The notes: a model not told the origin generated them from the letters alone. Positions 8,453 to 17,118 are shown, counted from the stretch's first letter. The stretch is 54,788 nt of DNA from RGIG3102 sp964649845 (GCA_964649845.1 CAZYSS010000004.1:1-54788), one strand, 5' to 3'. Program-made: numbers and translations.

Positions 8453-9325
8453 CTATTTTTTCCTGTTCAATAAAAATCCGGTATATTCAATTAAATTGGC
8501 AGAATTTTCACCAAAAGCGTCTTTAAGTGTATTATTTGCCTGTTCTGTCATTTCATTGGCAATTTTTTTGGATTCTTCCAGGCCGTAGAGAGATACAAAT
8601 GTGGATTTGTTGTTCTCTGCATCGCTGCCTACAGGCTTGCCAAGCTGACTTTCATCGCCTTCCACGTCCAGAATGTCATCAACTATCTGAAATACCAGGC
8701 CGATATTGTCAAAAAACAGAGCAAGCGCAACTTTCTGCTTTTCTGTAAGTTCACTGCCGAGGCTGCCAAGCACACCACACAGAGAAATCATTCTGCCTGT
8801 TTTATGCTTGTGTATTGTATTAAGTATCCGCTTGTCTGCAGATTTATTTTCAAATTCAAGATCCAGCTCCTGGCCATATATCATACCCATAGGGCCCATA
8901 GCCCTTGTAATGGCTTTCATAGCCTGTATTCTGGCTGAATCTGTAATGTTTTTATCATTTGCTATTGTTTCAAGACCAATTCCAATCAGGGCATCCCCTG
9001 CAAGAAGAGCAGTTGCTTCCCCAAAAGCCTTATGGCATGATGGCTTCCCGCGACGAATATCATCATTGTCCATACAAGGCAGGTCATCGTGGATAAGTGA
9101 ATAGCAATGAATCATTTCAACAGCACTTGCAAGGCGAAGATATTTTTTCCAATCCTTACCGCACATTTCGGCTGTCATAAAAATAAGAACAGCTCTGATT
9201 CGCTTGCCTGCATTGAGCAACGAATATTTCACAGCAGAAGTCACTGATGATTCTGCATAAAAGAATTCATCACAGCAAGCAGCCAACTCTTTTTCAATAG
9301 CATCAATATAAACTCTGGTATCCAT
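8453..9325 (-). CDS. ispA: polyprenyl (farnesyl/geranyl) diphosphate synthase
   Basis: Short-chain trans-prenyl transferase that extends IPP/DMAPP to C10-C15 diphosphates. The 290-residue protein shows the first aspartate-rich motif DDLPCMDND at 80-88, the second DDILD at 216-220, and GKRIRAVL near 40-47. It overlaps xseB by one base, the usual clostridial and bacillar arrangement xseA-xseB-ispA. Product chain length is inferred from context (xseB-ispA-dxs) rather than from a residue I can verify. Confidence 0.94.
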   Translation of the reverse strand: MDTRVYIDAIEKELAACCDEFFYAESSVTSAVKYSLLNAGKRIRAVLIFMTAEMCGKDWKKYLRLASAVEMIHCYSLIHDDLPCMDNDDIRRGKPSCHKAFGEATALLAGDALIGIGLETIANDKNITDSARIQAMKAITRAMGPMGMIYGQELDLEFENKSADKRILNTIHKHKTGRMISLCGVLGSLGSELTEKQKVALALFFDNIGLVFQIVDDILDVEGDESQLGKPVGSDAENNKSTFVSLYGLEESKKIANEMTEQANNTLKDAFGENSANLIEYTGFLLNRKK

Positions 9326-9522
9326 TATTCCACCTCCGGAATATTGCCGTCTATGTCGCTTATTTTAACTTTTGCCTGTTCCAGCTTGGAATTGCAGAAT
9401 TTTAAAAGTTTTACACCTTCGGCATATAATTTCAGGGATTCATCCAGTGTAACATTGTTTTCTGCCAGAGTATCGGATATTTCCTCCAGTCTGGCCATAG
9501 CATTTTCAAAAGTCTGTTTCAT
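9325..9522 (-). CDS. xseB: exodeoxyribonuclease VII small subunit
   Basis: A 65-residue helical protein that forms exonuclease VII with XseA and degrades single-stranded DNA. The characteristic opening FENAMARLEEI and the segment LDESLKLYAEGVKLLKFC are present. It lies 6 bases after xseA and overlaps the ispA start by one base. Confidence 0.95.
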   Translation of the reverse strand: MKQTFENAMARLEEISDTLAENNVTLDESLKLYAEGVKLLKFCNSKLEQAKVKISDIDGNIPEVE

Positions 9523-9528
9523 AAAAAT

Positions 9529-10731
9529 TTATGCCTTTCTCTGTTTCACTTTTTTCACTTCACATTCAATTTCCTGGCGTAAAGTCACTATTTTAGCGGT
9601 TTCGCCAACTGTAAAGTCGGTTTCCTTTACAATCGAATTATCCTTATAAACAAGCCCATAACCCTTTTTCAGATTGTTCAATGGGCTTTGGTTTTCCAGA
9701 ATATCTGTTCTGGAAGCTACTGACTGCATAAGTAAAGCCAACATATTGTCCATAGCTGTTTTTATCTTTTTTTCTGTATTTAAAATATTTTCTCTGTAAT
9801 ATCTGATATTGTTTTTCAATACGGAAAAACCTTCTGATTTTTCCATAAATTCAAGACGTTTCCGGTAATTATCTATTTTATTATCCATCCGTCTTTTTAT
9901 ATTTCTTTCATATGATGAAATCTGCATGTTTACAGAATATATATCCGGCAAAGCCAGTTCTGCGGCTGCAGTAGGTGTAGCTGCCCTTACATCACACACG
10001 AAATCCAGGATTGAAAAATCCACTTCGTGTCCTATTGCACTTATTATAGGTTTTTTACAAGCAAAAGCTGTTCGGGCGATTGCCTCACTATTGAACACCC
10101 ACAAATCTTCCTTGCTGCCACCGCCTCTGGCAATAATGATAAGCTCAATGTCTTCAATGCTGTCCAGTTGTTTTATGGCATTGATAATTGTGGGCTCTGC
10201 CTCCTGCCCCTGAACCATACAAGGCACAAGTACTATTTCCACACAAGGAAACCTGCGCTGTGCTGTGCTGATAATATCATGCAAGGCTGCACCTTTTGCA
10301 GAAGTTGCCACACCAATCTTAAAAGGAAATTCAGGCAGCTGTTTTTTGTGCCGTAAATCAAACAACCCTTCTTTTTCCAGTTTGTTTTTAATTCTTTCAA
10401 AAGCCAGCTGATATGCACCTGCACCGCTTGGGAACATATTTGTTACATACAGCTGATATGCACCGTCACGTTCATACAGCGATACTTTGCCGCGGACAAT
10501 AACTTTCATTCCGTTTTCCGGTGCAAAATTCAATCCTCTCACATAGCTGGAAAACATCACAGCCTTTATAGAAGATTTTTCGTCTTTAAGCGTAAAGTAA
10601 CAATGGCCGGAAGGATATTTTTTAAAATTTGACAGTTCACCCTCTACCGCAATACCAATCAGATTGGCATCATTTTCAAGCAGTGACTTGACATATAAAT
10701 TCAAAGAAGTAACTGTTAAAATATCAGCCAT
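9529..10731 (-). CDS. xseA: exodeoxyribonuclease VII large subunit
   Basis: Catalytic subunit of exonuclease VII. The 400-residue protein has an N-terminal OB-fold region (about 1-105, with GHCYFTLKDE), then the catalytic domain with the conserved ARGGGSKEDLWVFNSE segment near residue 205, and a coiled, basic C-terminus. Length is close to Bacillus XseA. It overlaps the preceding TsaD-like gene by 8 bases, so translation is coupled. Confidence 0.96.
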   Translation of the reverse strand: MADILTVTSLNLYVKSLLENDANLIGIAVEGELSNFKKYPSGHCYFTLKDEKSSIKAVMFSSYVRGLNFAPENGMKVIVRGKVSLYERDGAYQLYVTNMFPSGAGAYQLAFERIKNKLEKEGLFDLRHKKQLPEFPFKIGVATSAKGAALHDIISTAQRRFPCVEIVLVPCMVQGQEAEPTIINAIKQLDSIEDIELIIIARGGGSKEDLWVFNSEAIARTAFACKKPIISAIGHEVDFSILDFVCDVRAATPTAAAELALPDIYSVNMQISSYERNIKRRMDNKIDNYRKRLEFMEKSEGFSVLKNNIRYYRENILNTEKKIKTAMDNMLALLMQSVASRTDILENQSPLNNLKKGYGLVYKDNSIVKETDFTVGETAKIVTLRQEIECEVKKVKQRKA

Positions 10732-11644
10732 TGTTTACCTTTCTCCAGGCGTTTACCGCCACGCCTATAGCGTTATCACTGGAAAACTCAGGTTTTACAA
10801 ACATAGCATCAGGCAGTTTTTCGGTCACTATTTTTTTGATAACAGCAGAACTCATTACTCCACCGGCAAGAACCAGCGGCAGATTACCATATTCTTCCCT
10901 GACGTTTTCAATCATTTTTATCAAAGTTTCTGCAACAAAAGTAAGGCAGTATCTGCACACATATTCTTTTGAATATCCCTGTGTCAGCAATTTATCACAC
11001 TGGTTTTCCAGTCCTGACAGATTGCAGTCAAAACCTTTCACACTTACTTTCGGTTTTATTTTTTCATCGCATTTTTCTGCCAATTGGGATACATATACCC
11101 CTGCAGGAAAGGGAAAGCCCAGCTTTACTCCAAGCCTGTCCACTGCCTGGCCTGCAAACAGGTCCAGAGATGAACCCAGTGTCTTTGTCACTACACCATT
11201 TTCCGCCAGCAATATATCTGTGGTACCGCCTGATACGTGCAGCATAAGCAATGTTTTGTCAAACAAGTCCTCTCTGTTCAGGTCAAATAAAGCACTTGTC
11301 AGATGACCTGTCTGATGAGATGCCTCAATTACAGGTACATTCAGGCTGCCACCGATAGAGTATGCGCTCATTTTACCTGCAAGAAAGCAAGGCATATATG
11401 AACCATCTTCGTCTTTTGGTCTTACAGAAACGCCAACAGCACCAATATCCACTCCTTTAAAAGAAGAAAAGATATTGGTGAGATTTTTGATATGTTCAAA
11501 TAAAGCCTGTTGCTGGCGAAGACCGATTTTACCTTCTTCTACAGGTAGAAATCTTTTTTCAGAAAAAATTACCTGATGGGCATCATTGTCAACCAAAGCA
11601 ACAGATGTGGCATAGTTACTGGTATCAATCCCAAGAGTAATCAT
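10724..11644 (-). CDS. TsaD/Kae1-like M22 family protein (paralogue)
   Basis: A 306-residue ASKHA-fold protein resembling TsaD, the tRNA t6A synthesis subunit, but shorter and divergent. It keeps an HxxxH metal-ligand pair (His110, His114 in SHQTGH) and DTSNY near the N-terminus. It also has an LAGGV block and a DNAIGVA block near the C-terminus. The TsaD SGGHT loop reads SGGTT (138-142), and the DDAAGEAFDK-like stretch reads DLFAGQAVDR. These changes suggest it is not the cell's main TsaD, which I would expect elsewhere. It sits where Bacillus has folD, between nusB and xseA. Its function is unknown; annotation as a glycoprotease would be misleading. Confidence 0.8.
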   Translation of the reverse strand: MITLGIDTSNYATSVALVDNDAHQVIFSEKRFLPVEEGKIGLRQQQALFEHIKNLTNIFSSFKGVDIGAVGVSVRPKDEDGSYMPCFLAGKMSAYSIGGSLNVPVIEASHQTGHLTSALFDLNREDLFDKTLLMLHVSGGTTDILLAENGVVTKTLGSSLDLFAGQAVDRLGVKLGFPFPAGVYVSQLAEKCDEKIKPKVSVKGFDCNLSGLENQCDKLLTQGYSKEYVCRYCLTFVAETLIKMIENVREEYGNLPLVLAGGVMSSAVIKKIVTEKLPDAMFVKPEFSSDNAIGVAVNAWRKVNNG

Positions 11645-12057
11645 TATTTCTTATCACGCAGTTCTTTTGAAACAGCACCAAGAACGCCGTTTACAAACTG
11701 ATAGTCATTTTCACCTGCAAATTTTTTGCAGATTTCAACAGCTTCATTGATAATGATGCTGTCCATATCTTCGTGTGAGAACATCATTTCTGCCACAGAC
11801 AGTCTCAATACAGCACTGCATACTCTGGAAATTCTGCTTGTGCTCCATTTTTTCAGTTTGGACTGAATCATTTCATTTACATCATCTGCGTGATCATAAT
11901 ATGTTTTAATAAGATTGAGTGCAAAATCATCCAGCATATATTCTTCGTATTCAGGCAATTCCTGAGTAACTGCGAGAATATCATCCAGATCATTGGCACT
12001 GAAGCTCGCCTCAAATATGGCAATAAATGCATTTTCTCTTGATTTATGTCTTGTCAT
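11644..12057 (-). CDS. nusB: transcription antitermination factor NusB
   Basis: RNA-binding all-helical protein that works with S10/NusE in antitermination of ribosomal RNA operons. At 137 residues it has the typical opening with RENAFIAIFEASF and the C-terminal EAVEICKKFAG...FVNGVLGAV block. It overlaps the next gene by one base (ATAATG-type junction at 11644) and follows asp23 by 39 bases, a very common Firmicutes order. Confidence 0.95.
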   Translation of the reverse strand: MTRHKSRENAFIAIFEASFSANDLDDILAVTQELPEYEEYMLDDFALNLIKTYYDHADDVNEMIQSKLKKWSTSRISRVCSAVLRLSVAEMMFSHEDMDSIIINEAVEICKKFAGENDYQFVNGVLGAVSKELRDKK

Positions 12058-12096
12058 TTTACTTTCCCTTGCAATAAGGCATATAATGCCTGTTTT

Positions 12097-12456
12097 TTAT
12101 TCTTCCTCTACAGCTTCAACACCTGTAACTACGATATTTACTTTTGAAACAGTAATATCTGTCATACTCTGTACATTGGCTTTTACAATCTGCTGAACTT
12201 CTTTGCAAACTGCAGGCAGCTTGAAGCCGTATTTCACTACAACAGATACTGTGATTTCAGCAACACCGTCATACATATTTACTTCTACAGCTTTTGGCAG
12301 ATTGGTCTTTGCCAGCACACCCTTGACACCGGATGAACCAACAGAAACATTTTTTACTCCTTCAACTTCCATTGCTGCAATTTTAGCAAGTTTTTCAATT
12401 ACAGAAACGGAAATTCGCAGACCGCCTTCTTTTTTTACTGTATTTTTAAATTCCAT
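12097..12456 (-). CDS. Asp23/Gls24 family envelope stress protein
   Basis: A 119-residue protein of the Asp23 family (Bacillus YqhY-like). The opening half carries RISVSVIEKLAKIAAMEVEG, a family hallmark, and the middle is a beta-rich segment ending in VVKYGFKLP. It is soluble, with no signal peptide. YqhY-type members are linked to cell envelope and fatty acid homeostasis in Bacillus, where the gene is next to accBC; here accBC are absent and the spoIIIA operon is immediately upstream. It is the first gene of the long run down to recN, and an AGGAGG site precedes the start. Confidence 0.93.
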   Translation of the reverse strand: MEFKNTVKKEGGLRISVSVIEKLAKIAAMEVEGVKNVSVGSSGVKGVLAKTNLPKAVEVNMYDGVAEITVSVVVKYGFKLPAVCKEVQQIVKANVQSMTDITVSKVNIVVTGVEAVEEE

Positions 12457-12500
12457 AATTTGATGCCTCCTGTATAATCTGAAACAAATGATTTTTGTAT

Positions 12501-12540
12501 AATTTGCATTATTTTGAATATTAAGTGCAAAATTTGCATT
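12501..12540. repeat. pair of 10-bp direct repeats in the asp23 leader
   Basis: The sequence AATTTGCATT occurs at 12501-12510 and again at 12531-12540, exactly 30 bases apart, or about three helical turns. Both copies lie just downstream of the predicted transcription start. The spacing would suit a protein binding the same DNA face, but this is inference; in AT-rich DNA a chance repeat is possible. Confidence 0.5.
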
Positions 12541-12552
12541 CGTTTAACTAAT

Positions 12553-12581
12553 ATTATACCACTAATGTATAAATATAACAA
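12553..12581 (-). promoter_or_regulatory. sigma-A promoter of the asp23-nusB-...-recN run
   Basis: TTGTTA (12576-12581) and TATAAT (12553-12558) are 17 bases apart on the minus strand, with an extended -10 (TGG before TATAAT). The -35 starts 3 bases below the spoIIIAH stop codon. The leader to asp23 is about 90 bases. Confidence 0.8.
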
Positions 12582-12583
12582 CA

Positions 12584-13186
12584 CTAATTTACTTCAACAA
12601 CGACAATATTTTGTGAAGAAATTGTGGTTTTTGACAATACCACATCTCTTATTTTGGATACGTCTGCCTTTGACAGTTCACCATTTACAGGCCGTACAGC
12701 CAGAGAAATTTTTCCATCTGTTATGCTGGCAACACAATCCCGGAAGCCTTTGGCTTTTACCATATTTTCGATATCTGTTTCTGTTGTCATATTCTGTATA
12801 ATAAGAGATAGTTTTTCAGTTGCTTCTTTTTTCTCTGTATCAGTCAATTTGGAATTTTTCAGTGCTTTCTGCAAGGTGTCCAGAGCCTCATCCCTTGTTT
12901 TTTGTCTTGCAAGGCGGGCCTGTTCAAAATATTTGTCACTGTCAGACTTGGTGGTTGCAACAAGCTGTGCATCTCCATAATTTTTAGTCTCATAGTCATC
13001 GCTGGTCATCAACATATCAGATTCATCCATTTCAGCCGTAGTATTCATCTGTTGTACTATTTCATCAGTAAGGATGTAGCTGTTATCTGCTGCTTTCGAA
13101 TATTGCCAGTTGAGATAAACGGCTATCACCATGGCAAAGCTTAAAATCAGCATAGATGCTTTTCTCTGTTTATTGATATTTTTCAT
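12584..13186 (-). CDS. spoIIIAH: stage III sporulation protein AH
   Basis: Mother-cell component of the channel that joins mother cell and forespore through interaction with SpoIIQ in Bacillus. The 200-residue protein has a short cytoplasmic start, one membrane segment at about residues 12-29, an acidic and coiled extracellular stretch, and a C-terminal ring-building-motif-like domain ending in SSQNIVVVEVN. Last gene of the spoIIIA operon, 15 bases after spoIIIAG. No convincing terminator follows; the asp23 promoter starts at its stop codon. Confidence 0.93.
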   Translation of the reverse strand: MKNINKQRKASMLILSFAMVIAVYLNWQYSKAADNSYILTDEIVQQMNTTAEMDESDMLMTSDDYETKNYGDAQLVATTKSDSDKYFEQARLARQKTRDEALDTLQKALKNSKLTDTEKKEATEKLSLIIQNMTTETDIENMVKAKGFRDCVASITDGKISLAVRPVNGELSKADVSKIRDVVLSKTTISSQNIVVVEVN

Positions 13187-13201
13187 TATATTACCTCCGG
13201 A

Positions 13202-13750
13202 TTATTTCATTTTTATTACACAAATCCTGTTTGAAGAAACATTCAGAGCTACCGAAACAGCATTTGTTATATCACTTACCACCTTTATATCATCAGCACC
13301 GGAACACACTACCACCACTCCCTGAACAACCGGCTGCATTGTTTTTTCAACCAATGCCTGTTTGGTGTTTCCGTCGCTGATCATAACAATTTCATTTTCA
13401 TAGGTATATCTGTCAGACTGTTGTCCGTTCACATCTGCAGCAGTTGTTTTAACGTCCTGTGTGGTTTTCTCCTGCCAGGCATATATGTTTTCTTCCCCAG
13501 ATTCCAATGTTACCATCACCTTTACCTGCCCCGCACCGTGCACATTGGAAAGCAATTCTGTAAGATTTTTCTCTGCCTCCTGTATATATGAATCCACAGA
13601 AAAATCTGTGCTTTCAACAGCTGCCTCTTTTACAAATATTTCATCATAAGAAAGCAATACTATACCCACCAGACCTATAATCAGCATTATATTAAAGCCT
13701 GTTTTTTCAAATATCTTTTTCAATATTTCATACAGCTTGTTAGTATCCAT
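13202..13750 (-). CDS. spoIIIAG: stage III sporulation protein AG
   Basis: Ring-forming component of the mother cell-forespore channel. From the chosen start the protein is 182 residues, with one membrane segment at about 18-35 and an extracellular ring-building domain containing GAGQVKVMVTLESGEE. I use the ATG at 13748-13750 because TTTGGAG precedes it by 6 bases. A longer frame to 13768 would need a TTG start inside spoIIIAF with no site. The start overlaps the end of spoIIIAF by 11 bases. Confidence 0.93.
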   Translation of the reverse strand: MDTNKLYEILKKIFEKTGFNIMLIIGLVGIVLLSYDEIFVKEAAVESTDFSVDSYIQEAEKNLTELLSNVHGAGQVKVMVTLESGEENIYAWQEKTTQDVKTTAADVNGQQSDRYTYENEIVMISDGNTKQALVEKTMQPVVQGVVVVCSGADDIKVVSDITNAVSVALNVSSNRICVIKMK

Positions 13751-14186
13751 TTTCATCTCCAAAAACAACAGTGCCTATATCAGACAAATAACCGGATATA
13801 AGTTTTTTATCTCCTGGCAATACACCATATATTTCAATATAATCCACACTGATTTTTTCACTTTGTTTATTTATATGCACGCTGATATCCGTATAGGCTA
13901 TATTTTTTTCATCAAGAATGTTTTTTATTTTCTGTTCCAACTGTGCCGCTGCAGATTCAAGAACAAACTCTACTGATTCCTGCCGGGAATAAACCTCCAG
14001 CTGCAAGGAATCAATATCAATGTTGAAATCACTGTATTCCAGAGGAGAAATCAGTGCAGTGATAATATAGAGCGCTGCTGTCAGTCTGATGGCTTTCTGC
14101 GTATAACTGAAATCCACGAAATTATATAAAATACCTAATATATACCCTATTACTGAAAGTGTTCCTATAAATTTTATTATGTTCAA
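13740..14186 (-). CDS. spoIIIAF: stage III sporulation protein AF
   Basis: The 148-residue protein has two N-terminal membrane segments (about 4-22 and 32-48) and a soluble domain thought to be a divergent ring-building fold. Sequence alone would be a weak call, but size, topology and its place between spoIIIAE and spoIIIAG make it firm. Overlaps spoIIIAG. Confidence 0.88.
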   Translation of the reverse strand: MNIIKFIGTLSVIGYILGILYNFVDFSYTQKAIRLTAALYIITALISPLEYSDFNIDIDSLQLEVYSRQESVEFVLESAAAQLEQKIKNILDEKNIAYTDISVHINKQSEKISVDYIEIYGVLPGDKKLISGYLSDIGTVVFGDENGY

Positions 14187-14189
14187 TTT

Positions 14190-15254
14190 CTATACTCCAT
14201 TTGTTACACTTATCATAATTGTAATCGAAAACAGCAGCATAACCATATAAAGCAGCACAATAGAAATTACAAGTTCTATAACAGTAATAAATCCTTTTAT
14301 ACAGCCACTGACCGCTTTCAGTTCAAAAAGGTCCCCTGTTATATATAGACAGTTTGTACACACCCAATATACTGCCAGAGTTATCAGAGATGGAAGAAAT
14401 ATCAGCGCTATGCCTGCTATTCCTACAGCGCCCGCAAAACCTTTTATAGCTTCCATACTTGCATACACACTTCCTACAGCGTCCTGTAAAGCAGAACCAA
14501 TAACCGGAACAGCAACAGATGTTATAAACTTGCCGGCCTTTACTGTAAGGGTGTCTTTCCCCTGCGAAATAGTAGTCTGCAGTGTGAGAACAAAACATAT
14601 AACAGAAACTATACTTTTCATTATCCATCTGACTGCTTTCACATAAAAGTCAGAAATACTTTTCAACCTGATAAAAGGCGAAAGGGTATCGGATATTATC
14701 AATGAAAAATACACCTGTAAGGATGGAATGATATAATTGAGCAAAAAATCTGATATAAACACCAATGAAGTCAGAAAAAAACCGGAGTAGATTGTCGATG
14801 TAAAAAATTCACCGCTCGACATAGAAATTCCTGCAAATACAGGTAAAAATACTGTCATAAAATTTTTCAGTGATTGCAGATCACTGATAATTATCTCAAT
14901 TATCGTCTTTACAGGATTCAACAGATTTATAAACACAATCAGAGTAAATACATTGTCTATAATATTTGAAGCTGTTGTGTTTTTTTCTGTTTCCACAGCT
15001 TTTATCACAGCAAACAGCAATATAATAGCCACTGTTTTTACAAAAAGCTGCAGCGGCTGTTTGGCCGTATTTTCTATTTGCTGGGCAATATACCTGACTA
15101 TATCCTCCAAAGATAAATCCATAAGATTATCAACTGATATGTTATAGTCCTCTGCCAGCTGATTAATCTGTTGTTCATAGTCTGGTGCAGCCGAAACTTT
15201 TAAAGGCATAAAAAATAATGCAGTTGTGAGTAATGCAATCAATATTTTTTTCAT
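14190..15254 (-). CDS. spoIIIAE: stage III sporulation protein AE
   Basis: Polytopic membrane protein of the SpoIIIA complex. The 354-residue protein begins with a signal-peptide-like segment ending near SAAPDYEQ, then a short outside segment, then about seven or eight hydrophobic spans. The conserved block PVIGSALQDAVGSVYAS lies near residues 245-262. Its start overlaps the spoIIIAD stop by 4 bases. Confidence 0.93.
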   Translation of the reverse strand: MKKILIALLTTALFFMPLKVSAAPDYEQQINQLAEDYNISVDNLMDLSLEDIVRYIAQQIENTAKQPLQLFVKTVAIILLFAVIKAVETEKNTTASNIIDNVFTLIVFINLLNPVKTIIEIIISDLQSLKNFMTVFLPVFAGISMSSGEFFTSTIYSGFFLTSLVFISDFLLNYIIPSLQVYFSLIISDTLSPFIRLKSISDFYVKAVRWIMKSIVSVICFVLTLQTTISQGKDTLTVKAGKFITSVAVPVIGSALQDAVGSVYASMEAIKGFAGAVGIAGIALIFLPSLITLAVYWVCTNCLYITGDLFELKAVSGCIKGFITVIELVISIVLLYMVMLLFSITIMISVTNGV

Positions 15255-15628
15255 TGGATAATTTGTCCTATAATTTCCAGCACCTGCATAAACACAGGCA
15301 ATGCCAATATTACAATTGCTGTTTTTCCTGCAAAAATCATCTGATTTGCAAGTGCTTTGTTCCCATTGTCAGCGGCCACATCAGAAACAAACTGTGTAAC
15401 AAACGATATGCCCATTGTTTTGAAAATCAGGGTAAAGTCCCCGTTTGTATTACTGAATACGGACTTTATGTTTTCTATTACAGGAGATGTGATATTGACG
15501 ATATACCCCAGAATACAAAAACAGACACAGATACTTATAAGAGCTGAAACAGATTTGTCCAAAGCAGGCAGACAGCCTGCAAGAAGAATGCATACCAGAA
15601 TTATTCCTGCTATTTTAAAGAATTCCAT
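15251..15628 (-). CDS. spoIIIAD: stage III sporulation protein AD
   Basis: Small membrane protein of 125 residues with four hydrophobic segments, in its canonical place between spoIIIAC and spoIIIAE. I take the ATG at 15626-15628, one base past the spoIIIAC stop; a longer frame to 15640 needs a TTG start within spoIIIAC. SpoIIIAC and SpoIIIAD are related to each other and are thought to form part of the membrane platform. Confidence 0.92.
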   Translation of the reverse strand: MEFFKIAGIILVCILLAGCLPALDKSVSALISICVCFCILGYIVNITSPVIENIKSVFSNTNGDFTLIFKTMGISFVTQFVSDVAADNGNKALANQMIFAGKTAIVILALPVFMQVLEIIGQIIQ

Positions 15629-15629
15629 A

Positions 15630-15824
15630 TTACAACTCAAACAGATATTTTATAGTGACAAACAGTTCTTTAATCTGTGTTATGACCATAGTAAGCACAA
15701 CAATAAGGCCTGTAAGGGTTGTAAGCATGGCCTGGTCTTCCCTGCCTGACCTTACCAACACCTGATTAAGTACTGAAATAATGATACCGATAGCTGCAAT
15801 CTTGAAAATCAAATCCACATCCAT
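15630..15824 (-). CDS. spoIIIAC: stage III sporulation protein AC
   Basis: A 64-residue protein with two membrane segments. The family pattern DLIFKIAAIGIIISVLNQVL opens the protein and GREDQA sits in the middle. It is nine bases after spoIIIAB and is followed at once by spoIIIAD. Confidence 0.94.
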   Translation of the reverse strand: MDVDLIFKIAAIGIIISVLNQVLVRSGREDQAMLTTLTGLIVVLTMVITQIKELFVTIKYLFEL

Positions 15825-15833
15825 TTTAAACTC

Positions 15834-16298
15834 CTAAATAAGTACAATTGAAATAATCACAGCCACCGATATGCCATACAGCATATCTGACTGCTGCCTG
15901 TTTTTGTATTTATCTTTATACTCCTGTGCATCAGAAAGAAACTGTTTTTTGTTTTCTTTCAGATATTCCAATTCTGAAGCAAGATTTCTTTTACCCAAAC
16001 CATTGAAAAAGGTTATTGCATTTTCCTTTTGCCATCTGTCCATAATAACATCTTTTATCTGCGGTATAACTTTACCGTCTTTGAAATAAAACGTTTTGTA
16101 GAACATCAGTTTCCTGAAACTGATTTCTTCAAATATAACGGGATAAGTCTGTCCGCTGCTGCATTTTACAATTAAAATTTCTGCAATTGACGCAGTTTCT
16201 GCCAGAAAAATGTATGTATTATAATATTCAAAGCTGGTTTTATTGAAAAAAACAGCTACAGATATAAATATAAATACAATTCCAATTATTTTATACAT
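15834..16298 (-). CDS. spoIIIAB: stage III sporulation protein AB
   Basis: The 154-residue protein has a membrane segment at each end (about 3-20 and 137-153) with a helical soluble middle, the topology expected of SpoIIIAB. Its middle resembles GspF-type secretion platform proteins in the family at large. Its start overlaps spoIIIAA by 8 bases, so the two are coupled. Confidence 0.9.
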   Translation of the reverse strand: MYKIIGIVFIFISVAVFFNKTSFEYYNTYIFLAETASIAEILIVKCSSGQTYPVIFEEISFRKLMFYKTFYFKDGKVIPQIKDVIMDRWQKENAITFFNGLGKRNLASELEYLKENKKQFLSDAQEYKDKYKNRQQSDMLYGISVAVIISIVLI

Positions 16299-17118
16299 TC
16301 ACAATATCCTTTATAAAAAAGACTCCATCTATATTTTTAAGAAAAACTATTTTTTCAAAAATCTGTGCAGATAACAATGCTTTTATGTTGGGTTTCAGAT
16401 ATAGACTTTCTATACTGTGCGCGTGTACTGAACATATAAATGCTGCCCCGTTGTTCACTGCATTTATTATTGCTCTGGTTTCTGTTTCATTTCCTATTTC
16501 ATCGCAGATTATAATATCCGGGTTCATAGTTCTTACAGCCTGTTCAATTGCAACAGCTTTAGGCATATTTATAATAAAATCATGATTAATGTCCGGGCTG
16601 TAAATCTCGTTTCTTTCATCACAGATTACTATATTACTGCTTTCATTTATTCTACAGAAACTTCTTATAAATGTTGTCTTGCCGCTGTGAGGGGCCCCGG
16701 CTATCAGAAAGCCTTTTCTGGTATTCAATAGTTCATCGGGAATTGTCCACCTGGCAAAGCCTGCAAGACGTATATTCATTGAATACAGCTTTTTCAGAAT
16801 GTTTTTCCCGTCTGTATCTTTTGAATATACTCCTGCAATTCCCAGCCTATGGCCGCCCTGCAATGTAATAAACCCATTTGAAATCTGGTTTTCATAAGCC
16901 GGTAACGTATAACTGCAAAAACTATAAAAAATATCAAAAAGCTGTTTTTCATTGATGACTGTATCACTTACAACTATGTATTTACCATCTGCACACAATC
17001 TGATATCAAAACCTGCCCTTACACGTATTTCTGTGATATTTTTATCTTTATTCCTGATAAAGTAATGTTTCACCGCGCAGGGCAGGTTATCCAGTATTTT
17101 TTCAATATTCTTGTCCAT
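16291..17118 (-). CDS. spoIIIAA: stage III sporulation protein AA (ATPase)
   Basis: Predicted secretion-type ATPase that would power the mother cell-forespore channel. From the chosen ATG the protein is 275 residues, with Walker A GAPHSGKT at 141-148 and Walker B IIICDEIG near residue 200. The frame is open to 17178, but that extension reads through the preceding gene's terminator. The ATG at 17116-17118 has an AAGGTG site upstream. First gene of spoIIIAA-AH. In Bacillus this operon is read by sigma-E in the mother cell; the 45 bases upstream are AT-rich and I could not place a clear sigma-E promoter. Confidence 0.94.
   Translation of the reverse strand: MDKNIEKILDNLPCAVKHYFIRNKDKNITEIRVRAGFDIRLCADGKYIVVSDTVINEKQLFDIFYSFCSYTLPAYENQISNGFITLQGGHRLGIAGVYSKDTDGKNILKKLYSMNIRLAGFARWTIPDELLNTRKGFLIAGAPHSGKTTFIRSFCRINESSNIVICDERNEIYSPDINHDFIINMPKAVAIEQAVRTMNPDIIICDEIGNETETRAIINAVNNGAAFICSVHAHSIESLYLKPNIKALLSAQIFEKIVFLKNIDGVFFIKDIVNV

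Noticed and set aside
12077..12091. Small hairpin (AGGCAT/ATGCCT) between asp23 and nusB
   Set aside because: Only six pairs and no T run in the transcribed direction, so not a credible terminator or attenuator.
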